The notes beneath the pieces are model-generated. The model was not told the DNA's origin, did not search any database, and saw only the letters and a program-made list of their open reading frames with translations. This document shows, one piece after another, positions 42,205-49,888 of a DNA stretch of 64,000 nt. The stretch spans positions 1 through 64,000 of the forward strand of contig CAJTDK010000001.1 in NCBI GenBank assembly GCA_910575105.1, written 5' to 3'. The position numbers and the translations under genes are program-made. Positions within the stretch are counted from its first letter, which is position 1. Each line of letters begins with the position of its first letter. Origin of the DNA: Lachnospiraceae bacterium. Lineage in GTDB: Bacteria; Bacillota; Clostridia; Lachnospirales; Lachnospiraceae.

Positions 42205-42582
42205 AATAAGGCATATTGCGTCACCTTTTATACGGTGATGCCTGCTGCAGACTTCTGCCATGTACTTTCCGCACGGCTGCAGCAGCTTGGCTTCGCTCCC
42301 GGTACTTCTCGGATGCTGCTTATTATTCGATGTACTAGACCGCGCCCGAGTTCCCACAGGTCCTGGCATACCCAATACCCGGCATAATGCCGGCTTCTAA
42401 TGCCGTTCTTATTTTTTTTGCTTATGGAATGAACTGCTTATGTTCCATACTCAGTCATTGCATAATCTATCATAAAGAAATCCTTCTACAGTCCTTGTTC
42501 CGGTCGCCCGGTTCCGGTGAAATGCGCCCTTGCAGCCCATTTATCTGTAGAATTTTCTATCATGAACCTAGTACTTCATCCT
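42205..42582 (-). other. gene-free structured stretch upstream of the glycan operon
   Basis: No credible ORF. On the minus strand it holds paired segments: CTGCTGCAG and CTGCAGCAG, each self-complementary, in 42240-42290, and GGC-TCACC / GGTGA-GCC (42210-42242) close to the rfbF start. As it follows the TnpB-like gene it could be a long 3' RNA of that gene, and it must also contain the promoter or leader of the glycan operon. I could not place a promoter with confidence. Confidence 0.4.
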
Positions 42583-42599
42583 GCTAGTGCTCCATCCTG
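42568..42599. repeat. tandem 16-bp repeat, two copies
   Basis: CTAGTACTTCATCCTG (42568-42583) is followed directly by CTAGTGCTCCATCCTG (42584-42599), 14 of 16 identical. The second copy is the outer part of the inverted repeat described next. Confidence 0.85.
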
Positions 42600-42748
42600 T
42601 TAGAAACCGGACTAACAGACTGCGTGGTTCGTGCCAGTGCTAGGCAAAATTCCGACGGCGATGTGGTTCTTCGTCTAGAAATTTTAACGACGCAATGGTG
42701 CGAAACAGGCAGTTCATGAGTTCGGTTTCTAGCAGGATGGAGCATTAG
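42584..42748. repeat. 26-bp inverted repeat around a 113-nt core
   Basis: The arm 42584-42609 (begins CTAGTGCTCCATCC, ends TAGAAACCG) is complementary to 42723-42748 with two mismatches. The right arm ends one base from the stop codon of the TnpB-like gene. The core has further short pairings. It could be a terminal stem of a guide-RNA-like transcript or the terminal repeat of a mobile element. A palindromic relative lies at 49850-49888. Confidence 0.85.
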
Positions 42749-42749
42749 A

Positions 42750-44078
42750 TTATCCTGCCGTTTTCGGCTCCATCAAAAGCCGTCCCCGGCTTCGGGCGTT
42801 CTTCGCCGCATTATGTTTTCTCGGAAGTACAAGTTTGCATCTGCTGCATATAAAATCCCCCTGGCCGATGCTTCCATTGCCCCCGCATCTGCTGCATTCC
42901 CTGCTGATATCCTTTCCAAACACCCCGACAAGCTCAATGGAACGCTCCCTGCATTTTTGCGCCAGCCGGCTTCTCACATACCCTCTCTGCCACATGCTGG
43001 CGGAATAATTGATTTTTCGGTTTATACCTGCCTTCGGTACTGACGGCAGTTTGGGAATATAGATGATCCGCGGCTTTTCTGTTTCCAACATACGATTGAT
43101 CTCTGCATTGACATAAGTGTGCAGCGCCGACTCCAGCCGCTCCTTCCCCGCGTAATACTTTTTCCTGCCGGGATTATTCTGCCGGTTTCTCCGATAGCGG
43201 GCCTGTCCCTCCCGGACATATTCGGTAAGGGCATCCTGATAGATCCCATACCTTCCGCCGTAGATATTCCCCTGATCTGTCACAAACATTTCCGTCATGC
43301 CCACAGCAAGTCCGACCTCATTGCAATAATCTTCCCTGTTCTTTGTTTTGACTTCTATCGGTATGTCAATTTTTATTTTCCCCGCATCTGGATCAATACT
43401 GATATGTAGTTGTCTCTCATATTGATTTCCGTCCGTCAGCGGGATAAATATCCGCTTTCTCTTTTCTTTCGTAGAAAGATAAATTCCGTGATCTCCATAG
43501 CGATAACCTTTTACTGCTACGGAAAATCCGTCTGCCGCATCTGTATGCAGCTTTTGCAGGTGTTTGCGTACCTGACGGCGCAGATACTGGTCCAGCCTGC
43601 GTCCGTCCACTTCAGCACGCAAAATTTCAAACTTCTCCTGCCAATTGCCGCTTATATCTGGTATTTTACCGGAAAGGACAGCTTCAAAGCATTGGCTCTG
43701 CTTCATGATAAACCGCAGATAATGCCGCTCCTTGTGATTCAGATCCGGATGGCTCCGAATACTTTTTTCAACTCTGGCCCGGGTATAGGACCATTGGCTC
43801 TTCACATCCCCTAATGCATCAAAAACGGCACAATAGAAGTATGCTGCTGGAAGGCCAAGGCTTTTTCGCATACCGCTCTGTGTCATCTCGTTCTGGACGG
43901 TGTATCCTGGATAGAGTTTTGCCAGGCTATGTATCCCTCCATAACGCTGGTAAATCTGATTTTTCACATGGCAGTAATCCTTTGCTATCTCTTCCAGCTT
44001 TTCCATGTCTGATGCCGGTACCAACCCTCTGCTGTACTGATGCACTGTTTTGTATATTGTCTCCTGAGCCTTTTCCAT
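42750..44078 (-). CDS. TnpB-family protein lacking RuvC catalytic residues
   Basis: An intact 442-aa TnpB/Cas12f-like protein. The C-terminal zinc ribbon is complete (CSRC 395-398, CSRC 411-414), and GYVRSRLAQKCRERSIELVGVF is typical. In the RuvC motifs the acidic residues are missing: the usual G-I-D-x-G is VGLAVG (Ala258), the usual E-D-L is IPKL (Pro342), and the usual D-x-NAA is RKHNAAKN (Lys421). It should not cut DNA but could still bind RNA and DNA, like the TldR-type RNA-guided repressors derived from TnpB. AAAGGAA precedes the ATG. Residue assignments are by eye. Confidence 0.8.
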   Translation of the reverse strand: MEKAQETIYKTVHQYSRGLVPASDMEKLEEIAKDYCHVKNQIYQRYGGIHSLAKLYPGYTVQNEMTQSGMRKSLGLPAAYFYCAVFDALGDVKSQWSYTRARVEKSIRSHPDLNHKERHYLRFIMKQSQCFEAVLSGKIPDISGNWQEKFEILRAEVDGRRLDQYLRRQVRKHLQKLHTDAADGFSVAVKGYRYGDHGIYLSTKEKRKRIFIPLTDGNQYERQLHISIDPDAGKIKIDIPIEVKTKNREDYCNEVGLAVGMTEMFVTDQGNIYGGRYGIYQDALTEYVREGQARYRRNRQNNPGRKKYYAGKERLESALHTYVNAEINRMLETEKPRIIYIPKLPSVPKAGINRKINYSASMWQRGYVRSRLAQKCRERSIELVGVFGKDISRECSRCGGNGSIGQGDFICSRCKLVLPRKHNAAKNARSRGRLLMEPKTAG

Positions 44079-44140
44079 GACAAATTCCTTTTTTACGCTG
44101 CCTTGTTCTGCTTCTTCAAAATGCGCTGAGTAACGGAAAT

Positions 44141-44167
44141 TTTCGTAGATTGTCGGTTTCTACGAAA
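44141..44167. repeat. recombinase core site, left (inverted relative to 45610)
   Basis: Perfect 9-bp arms TTTCGTAGA / TCTACGAAA around the 9-nt spacer TTGTCGGTT, the architecture of a tyrosine-recombinase core site. Sixteen bases (TGTCGGTTTCTACGAA) recur in inverse orientation at 45612-45627. It lies between the tnpB-like start and the integrase stop. The first copy spans 44151-44166. Confidence 0.8.
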
Positions 44168-44216
44168 AGCGCTGCTCTGTCCCGCATGAATCAGTACTTT
44201 TCGTCCTCCTGACCAT

Positions 44217-45335
44217 TTATTTGACGGCAAATAGATTTGAAAAGCGCTCCATATTCTCTGTTTTCAGAGCTATAGAAGGATGGACATACCGGTTCATTGT
44301 AATTGTAACGCCGGCATGTCCCAATATTTCGCTCAAGCTCTTAATGTCAAAGCCCAATTCTATGCATCTTGTAGCAAAGGTATGCCTCGTTGTATGAAAA
44401 TTAGCATCCGGTATTCCGCAAGCCAGAAGAATCTTCTTAAAACGGTTCTGCATGGTTCTCGGTTCTACATACCTATCGCTTTCCCCGGTCAGCAGAAACG
44501 CGCCTGGATGATGAAATTCCTCAAGAATCTCCATGAGAATTCCCGGCAGAGGAATCGTCCGAACAGAGCAGATACTTTTTGGTTCCTGGATCTTCACTTC
44601 TGTCCGGGTTCCATCTGTATTCACCGTCCGTAGCCGCTGCATGGTTTTGCTAACATACATTCTCCGCTCTGAAAGGCTGATGTCATCCCATTTCATTGCA
44701 CACAGTTCACCTACCCTGATCCCTGTAAAAAGACAGAGAAGAATGCCAAGCGCCGAAAAATTCATATTTCTCAGAAGATAACTGACCAGCATTTCCTCTT
44801 CCTCCAAGCTAAATATCCGAATATCTGCCTGCTCCCGTTTCAAACTGACACATTCTAAGGAAAAGCGGACAGTGCAATCCCTCCGCAGTGCATAAATACG
44901 GATTCCATTCAAAACTGAAAGAATCCCCGACACAGTTGACGGCGCAAGCCCCTGATTGTTTACCCCTCCTCCGGAAAGCAGATCGTTAGCAAAATCAAGA
45001 ACACTCTGGTTGCTGATCTCTGACAGCTCCTCCGCCCCGAATTTTGGCAATATATACCGGTACAGAATATCTTTGTACTTGTTTCTGGACGATTCCTTCA
45101 AGGTCAGTGACATCTCATAAAGCCAGCAATTACTTATATCCTCCACCTTCCCTGCCATTACCGCCGGCCTTTGTGTCTGCGTTCTTTTCGCTTCTTCTAA
45201 TTTTGCCTTCACCTCCCGGTAATTTTTTGCATAGACCGTGCCGTACTTTGCTTTTCCGTTAACCCGCTCTTTTATGTAGCGCCCTTCCCAACGTCCGTCC
45301 TTCCGTTTGTAAATGTTTTCGCCTGTCTTTGGCAT
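44217..45335 (-). CDS. tyrosine recombinase/integrase
   Basis: A complete 372-aa tyrosine recombinase. It has an N-terminal AP2-like arm-binding domain (YKRKDGRWEGRYIKERVNGK), a core-binding domain (about 65-155) and a catalytic domain with Arg207 (TGIRVGELC), His314/Arg317 (HTTRHTFATR), His340 (LGHAG) and nucleophile Tyr350 (MNRYVHPS). All key residues are present. AAGGAGGATG precedes the ATG. It is flanked by inverted copies of one core site and contains no other gene, which suggests DNA inversion rather than phage integration. Confidence 0.9.
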   Translation of the reverse strand: MPKTGENIYKRKDGRWEGRYIKERVNGKAKYGTVYAKNYREVKAKLEEAKRTQTQRPAVMAGKVEDISNCWLYEMSLTLKESSRNKYKDILYRYILPKFGAEELSEISNQSVLDFANDLLSGGGVNNQGLAPSTVSGILSVLNGIRIYALRRDCTVRFSLECVSLKREQADIRIFSLEEEEMLVSYLLRNMNFSALGILLCLFTGIRVGELCAMKWDDISLSERRMYVSKTMQRLRTVNTDGTRTEVKIQEPKSICSVRTIPLPGILMEILEEFHHPGAFLLTGESDRYVEPRTMQNRFKKILLACGIPDANFHTTRHTFATRCIELGFDIKSLSEILGHAGVTITMNRYVHPSIALKTENMERFSNLFAVK

Positions 45336-45555
45336 AGCTTCATCCTCCTTATTGACCAGAATTTTGACGGTTATTGGATTTTTTATTTACTCCAAATCCG
45401 TCTTTGCTTATTATAAATCCCGGAAATCTGCCGATATAAAATAATGTGAGATACGTATAAGCAATTCTTATATTTTTGTGGCAGAATGTACTTCCGGGGA
45501 CGGAATGTACGGTAACCATATTTCTGGTATTTTCAGACACTTTTTGTAAAATAAG

Positions 45556-45584
45556 TTGACAGGTTATTCTCTGTTATGTTAAAT
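45556..45584 (+). promoter_or_regulatory. outward promoter at the right end of the invertible segment
   Basis: TTGACA (45556-45561), 17-bp spacer, TTAAAT (45579-45584), with a TG just before the -10. In the present orientation it fires right into the terminator at 45650. After inversion it would point left, into the TnpB-like gene. Otherwise the 45336-45609 stretch has no gene. Confidence 0.6.
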
Positions 45585-45609
45585 TGAGTTCGAAAAAGGA
45601 AATAAGAAT

Positions 45610-45638
45610 CCTTCGTAGAAACCGACATTCTAGGAAAA
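45610..45638. repeat. recombinase core site, right
   Basis: CCTTCGTAGA, spacer AACCGACAT, TCTAGGAAAA. It shares TTCGTAGAAACCGACA with the left site in inverse orientation, and most flanking arm bases match too. It sits between the outward promoter and the collagen gene terminator. Confidence 0.8.
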
Positions 45639-45649
45639 AAACAAAAATT

Positions 45650-45690
45650 ATCCCAGAGGTTCCAGATACTGAGACCTCTGGGATTTTTTA
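45650..45690. terminator. bidirectional terminator of the collagen-like gene
   Basis: ATCCCAGAGGT (45650-45660) pairs with ACCTCTGGGAT (45674-45684). A run of T follows on the plus strand, and a TTTTTGTTTTTTT-like run follows on the minus strand. It ends the collagen-like gene and also blocks rightward transcripts from the invertible segment. Confidence 0.85.
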
Positions 45691-45710
45691 TCTTACTTTA
45701 TCGAACATCA

Positions 45711-47456
45711 TTAATTGATGCTTAATCCGGCACTTGCATATCCTGCAACTGTATTAAGCAGAGATACCCCACTTGCCGTTGCCGAAAATACCAGCATCAG
45801 CCGGGTTTGAGCCGTTACCGGAATATTAAGTCCTGTAAGCGACCCGTTTAACAGTGTACCAATAGATATTACTCCTGAAAGTGATGGTGTCAGATTGAGC
45901 AATGTCCCGGCAATCGGAGAAAATACATTATTCGGCGTTGCTGACTGATAAATCTGTGCTCTTATCGTCAGAGTAGAACCTATTAAAGAAAGCGCCACTG
46001 TTGTACTAAAGAATGCACTGAATGAAGTAATCGTACCGGCACGCGGAACCTGGAACGCAAAGTTAGAAAGTGTTCCGCTGGCGTTGGTGATATCAATCGT
46101 CGATCCTAAAAGCGTAAGCCCTTGTGCACTGCTTCCAAAGCCAACAAAAGCAGGAATTCCTGCAAGCCCTCCGGCGATCGTGGTTAAGGAAACCGGAAGC
46201 CCTGATGCAAACGGAATGATCGCTCCTGTGCCTGCGACGCCTGTGGCACCGGTTGGGCCTGTCGCTCCTGTTGCTCCTGTCGCCCCCGTCACTCCATCGG
46301 CTCCAGTTGCTCCTGTTGCTCCTGTCGGACCTGTTACTCCGTCGGCTCCCGTTGCTCCCGTCGCCCCCGTCGGACCCGTTGCTCCATCGGCTCCTGTTGC
46401 TCCTGTTATCCCGTCAGCTCCTGTTGCTCCCGTCGGACCCGTTGCTCCATCGGCTCCCGTCGCTCCTGTTGCTCCATCAGCTCCCGTCGGACCTGTTACT
46501 CCGTCGGCTCCCGTTGCTCCTGTCGCTCCTGTCGAACCTGTTATCCCGTCGGCTCCCGTCGCTCCTGTTGCTCCTATCGGACCCGTTGCTCCATCGGCTC
46601 CTGTTGCTCCTGTTGCTCCTGTCGGACCCGTTGCTCCATCGGCTCCTGTTGCTCCTGTCGGACCTGTTGCTCCATCGGCTCCTGTTGCTCCTGTCGGACC
46701 TGTTGCTCCATCGGCTCCTGTTGCTCCTGTCGGACCTGTTGCTCCATCGGCTCCCGTCGCTCCTGTGGCTCCTGTTGCTCCTGTCGCTCCGGCTGCTCCC
46801 GTCGGACCCGTTGCTCCATCGGCTCCTGTCGCTCCCATTGCTCCTGTCGCTCCTGTCGGACCGTCATCACCCGGACACCCTTTCGGACCCTGAGGCCCGA
46901 TAGGGCCTGCCACTCCCTGAATGCCTTGCGGGCCTGTTACCCCTTGCGGCCCCATAGATCCGGTCGGGCCTGTCGGACCCTGAGGCCCCGGGATACCTCT
47001 GGGTCCCTGAAGCCCCACATCTCCCTGAGGTCCCACAGGGCCTGCCGGGCCTGTCGGACCTGCCGGACCCTGAGGCCCGATGTCTCCCTTAGGTCCCTCA
47101 CAGCCCGGATCACCTTTCGGACCAATATCACCGCGGACACCCTGGATCCCCTGAATGCCCTGCGGTCCCGCATAACCTCTGGGACCTGCATAACCCCTTG
47201 GCCCTGTATTACCGGTAGGCCCTACAGGGCCGGTATTTCCTCTTGGACCTCTCGCCCCAGGAGCACCAGGAATACCCTGCGGACCTACAGGCCCCGGCTC
47301 ACCTCTGTCGCCCTTCGGGCCGGGACAGCCGGTATCCCCTTTGATCCCCTGCGGTCCCATAGGCCCCTGATCTCCCTTAGGTCCCGCAGGCCCGCGTTCG
47401 CAGCAGGGAGGATAGCACTGATTTTGGCAATTACCGTATGAATTATTATTATCCAT
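45711..47456 (-). CDS. collagen-like surface protein with BclB-type C-terminal domain
   Basis: A 581-aa protein: Cys-rich N-terminus ([20 protein letters not shown]), about 390 residues of Gly-X-Y triplets (first varied GPQG/GPKG, then monotonous [14 protein letters not shown]), and a 150-residue hydrophobic C-terminal domain ([20 protein letters not shown]..., [12 protein letters not shown]) like exosporium BclB proteins. The C-domain should trimerise and the triplets form a triple helix on the cell or spore surface. Thr in GAT/GPT triplets is the usual glycan site. No signal peptide or LPXTG. The DNA of 46230-46870 is a 9/18-bp tandem array prone to length change. Confidence 0.9.
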   Translation of the reverse strand: MDNNNSYGNCQNQCYPPCCERGPAGPKGDQGPMGPQGIKGDTGCPGPKGDRGEPGPVGPQGIPGAPGARGPRGNTGPVGPTGNTGPRGYAGPRGYAGPQGIQGIQGVRGDIGPKGDPGCEGPKGDIGPQGPAGPTGPAGPVGPQGDVGLQGPRGIPGPQGPTGPTGSMGPQGVTGPQGIQGVAGPIGPQGPKGCPGDDGPTGATGAMGATGADGATGPTGAAGATGATGATGATGADGATGPTGATGADGATGPTGATGADGATGPTGATGADGATGPTGATGATGADGATGPIGATGATGADGITGSTGATGATGADGVTGPTGADGATGATGADGATGPTGATGADGITGATGADGATGPTGATGATGADGVTGPTGATGATGADGVTGATGATGATGPTGATGVAGTGAIIPFASGLPVSLTTIAGGLAGIPAFVGFGSSAQGLTLLGSTIDITNASGTLSNFAFQVPRAGTITSFSAFFSTTVALSLIGSTLTIRAQIYQSATPNNVFSPIAGTLLNLTPSLSGVISIGTLLNGSLTGLNIPVTAQTRLMLVFSATASGVSLLNTVAGYASAGLSIN

Positions 47457-47584
47457 AAAAACACATCCTTACTTTATTATCTGAAAAAATACCACAAAAG
47501 TATCTTTTTCTACAAATAATTTATGTTTATCCCCATTTTTTGTTACATTTCCTCGAAAAAAATAGAACGTGTCAAAAACACGCT

Positions 47585-48661
47585 CTAAGAAATCTTAAGA
47601 CGGTTAAAATACTGTTTGTTATAAAGATACGCTTTGGAATATGGCTTGCAAGCCCCCGCTCTTTCATTGTATTCTTCCGCCTTTTTCCTGTCCCCCATTT
47701 TATCATAACATACACATAACTGCAAAAGAGGGATATAATCATAACAATCCGGCAGGACAAATCCGCCTGCGGATCCATTCTGCGGCCTGCCCAGTGCAGT
47801 TTCATACCAGTAAACGGCGGCATGATAATTCCCATGCTCCAAAAAATATTTCCCGATCTCACAGCACAATTCAGCTCTTGGCAGATCAAAGCTCATGCTG
47901 CGCAAAAGGGTATCTATTCCAGCTTTCTCCTTCCCCAGGCCGTAATAGCAATTCGCGCAGATTGAACATGCTTCTATCTTATTTTCGACCCATCCTTCCT
48001 CTGAGCACAGGAATTGTTCCAGCACAGAGACAGCCTCTTCGTATTGTTTGTGATAATATAACTCCCGCCCATAATAATATTGCTGCCGCGGATCTAACGT
48101 TTTCCCCTCCGCCAGCAGCCTACGGTATATATTCAGATTCCGGGCAGGGTCTTTGGCATGCAGTTTTTTGTGACAAACTGCAATATCAGAATAGATGATA
48201 TTGCCGACTGGAGGGATCACCTCATGAACCGCTCCGATCCAGCGGTATTGAGAACTGTTTCTGATCCATCTTTCCCTGAAATAAGAAAAAGATGGTCTGC
48301 CGGCTTCATCAAAAGAAGTATTATATTTCATCATTACAATATCCACATCCTGTGGCAAAGTCTCCTTTAGCTGCAGAAATTTATCCTTTTGCGTATCCTC
48401 CAGAATATCATCGGCATCCATCCACATACAGTAATCCATAGTCGCCTTGGAAAAAGAATAATTTCTGGCAGCAGAAAAATCATCATTCCATGGATATGAG
48501 TACACCTTTGATGTATATTTGGACGCCAGTTCTACCGTCCGGTCCGCCGAACCGGTATCTACGACAATAATTTCCTCTACAAGCTCTGCCACACTGTCAA
48601 GACAGCGTGCAATATGCATCTCCTCATTTTTGACGATCATGCAAAGACTGATTGTCGGCAT
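47585..48661 (-). CDS. GT2 glycosyltransferase with TPR-like region
   Basis: A 358-aa protein with an N-terminal GT2 domain of the SPBc2/SunS-like type (ISLCMIVKNEEMHIARCLDSV, EIIVVDTGSADRTVELA, WMDADDILED) and C-terminal helical TPR-like repeats (QQYYYGRELYYHKQYEEAVSVLEQFL, YHAAVYWYETALG). The start MPTIS at 48661 follows GGGAGG. It lies between two collagen-like genes on the same strand, so it probably glycosylates their Thr-containing triplets; glycosyltransferases of this type modify peptides or proteins. Confidence 0.85.
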   Translation of the reverse strand: MPTISLCMIVKNEEMHIARCLDSVAELVEEIIVVDTGSADRTVELASKYTSKVYSYPWNDDFSAARNYSFSKATMDYCMWMDADDILEDTQKDKFLQLKETLPQDVDIVMMKYNTSFDEAGRPSFSYFRERWIRNSSQYRWIGAVHEVIPPVGNIIYSDIAVCHKKLHAKDPARNLNIYRRLLAEGKTLDPRQQYYYGRELYYHKQYEEAVSVLEQFLCSEEGWVENKIEACSICANCYYGLGKEKAGIDTLLRSMSFDLPRAELCCEIGKYFLEHGNYHAAVYWYETALGRPQNGSAGGFVLPDCYDYIPLLQLCVCYDKMGDRKKAEEYNERAGACKPYSKAYLYNKQYFNRLKIS

Positions 48662-48685
48662 GTTGGTTCCTCCCTCTTCTTTCAA

Positions 48686-49705
48686 TTATTGCCTGCCAAG
48701 CTTTTCTATGCACATGTTCATATTGACCGTGGAAACACCTGCGGAAGAATCCCATGCAAAGAACAATGTGGACGTACTGGGTACTTCGATAATAAAATAT
48801 CTTGATATCACAAGCATTTCCCTCCGCCTTGCCGCCTCTGCGTATGCAGAATATACCGTCTGTAAACAATCATTAAATACCGGTGTCAGCTTTATAAAGC
48901 CATGCCTTTTGATCACTGTGGAAATATAATAATAAACAGCATAGCATCCGGGAGCCAGCAACAGGGAATAATCATCGCAAAGAGATATATTTTGAGTTAT
49001 ATCTGGTATATCTGTTTTTAGCGGAAGACTTCCGCTTTCCGGCAGGACAATCTCCTTTCCTAAAAATGATGCAAATATACTGTTTTGCGGATATCCGGGC
49101 GGGCCTTCCGGACCACGGGCACCGGGTTCTCCCTGCGGACCCTGCGGGCCCATTGCGCCTTGTGGGCCTTGCGGACCCGTAACTCCCTGAGGGCCAGGCT
49201 CCCCGCGTTCACCGGGACAGCCGGGCGGGCCAGGTTCTCCCCGTGGGCCTTGCGGGCCGGCCTCCCCGCGTTCACCGGGACAGCCGGGCGGGCCGGCCTC
49301 TCCCCGGGGACCTTGCGGACCAGGCTCTATACATTTAACAAAACGGCCGGGCAGAGCGGAATCTCCCCGGAATCCTTGCTGACCAGGCTCTTCCCAGGTG
49401 CCTTGTGAATCGGATTCTCCCCGTGGGCTTTGCTGGCCCTGCTCTCTGCCCTCACCAGGACAGCCGGGCAGATGCAGCGTCTCTGCCGGCTTTGCCGAAT
49501 CTGGCTCACAGCGGCAGGATGAGGCATATTTTCCCGTTCCTGTGCCGTTCGTATACCGAGAAGTATCCGATACCGCCGGACCCGCCTTAGATACGTAATT
49601 GGGTGAAGGCCTAACCATGTTTTGATTATATCTCCCGTTGAAGTTCCTTCCCCTGCCAAATAGATTCGGCGGATTAAACATCCAATTAGCATTAAAATTA
49701 TTCAA
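48686..49705 (-). CDS. collagen-like protein, second
   Basis: A 339-aa protein from TTG 49705 (AGGTGG six nt upstream; an ATG at 49720 overlaps that site). It has an Asn/Phe-rich N-terminus ([18 protein letters not shown]), a degenerate triplet region ([16 protein letters not shown]), about 30 clean [16 protein letters not shown] triplets, then a C-terminal C1q/TNF-like beta domain ([39 protein letters not shown]). Cys in several triplets ([11 protein letters not shown]) could crosslink strands. It is the likely first gene of the collagen/GT transcription unit. Confidence 0.85.
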   Translation of the reverse strand: MNNFNANWMFNPPNLFGRGRNFNGRYNQNMVRPSPNYVSKAGPAVSDTSRYTNGTGTGKYASSCRCEPDSAKPAETLHLPGCPGEGREQGQQSPRGESDSQGTWEEPGQQGFRGDSALPGRFVKCIEPGPQGPRGEAGPPGCPGERGEAGPQGPRGEPGPPGCPGERGEPGPQGVTGPQGPQGAMGPQGPQGEPGARGPEGPPGYPQNSIFASFLGKEIVLPESGSLPLKTDIPDITQNISLCDDYSLLLAPGCYAVYYYISTVIKRHGFIKLTPVFNDCLQTVYSAYAEAARRREMLVISRYFIIEVPSTSTLFFAWDSSAGVSTVNMNMCIEKLGRQ

Positions 49706-49849
49706 TTGAAACCACCTCATTTATATTCGGTATAGCGTGATGATACATTCATCATACCCTTTGCAGAAACTCTGAAGGGTATAATAAATTATATGCATAA
49801 AATATAATTTTGTTTGGCAGCTGTTTTCCGTCACACATGTTTCGTGATC

Positions 49850-49888
49850 TAGTGCTCCATCCGGTTTCTAACAGGATGGAGCACTAGT
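49850..49888. repeat. 39-bp perfect palindromic element
   Basis: CTAGTGCTCCATCC (49850-49863) and GGATGGAGCACTAG (49875-49888) are perfect arms around GGTTTCTAACA. Its right 28 bases (49861-49888) are an exact inverted copy of 42584-42611. It overlaps the end of the MATE gene and supplies its last codons (TSAPSC-stop). Confidence 0.9.

Noticed and set aside
42205-42748. Riboswitch upstream of the glycan operon
   Set aside because: Hairpins are present, but I recognise no aptamer core of a known class; the position after a TnpB-like gene favours another explanation.
45349-45540. 63-codon minus-strand frame between the integrase and the right core site
   Set aside because: No ribosome binding site and no protein-like composition; the stretch is better explained as promoter DNA of the invertible segment.
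46230-46870. CRISPR array
   Set aside because: The repeats are contiguous 9/18-bp coding units without spacers, and no cas genes are near.
46084-46903. Long plus-strand frames rich in Pro-Val-Ala or Leu-Ser opposite the collagen-like gene
   Set aside because: They are shadows of the repetitive GAT/GPT coding array on the minus strand; the low-complexity composition follows from the repeat and no ribosome binding site is present.
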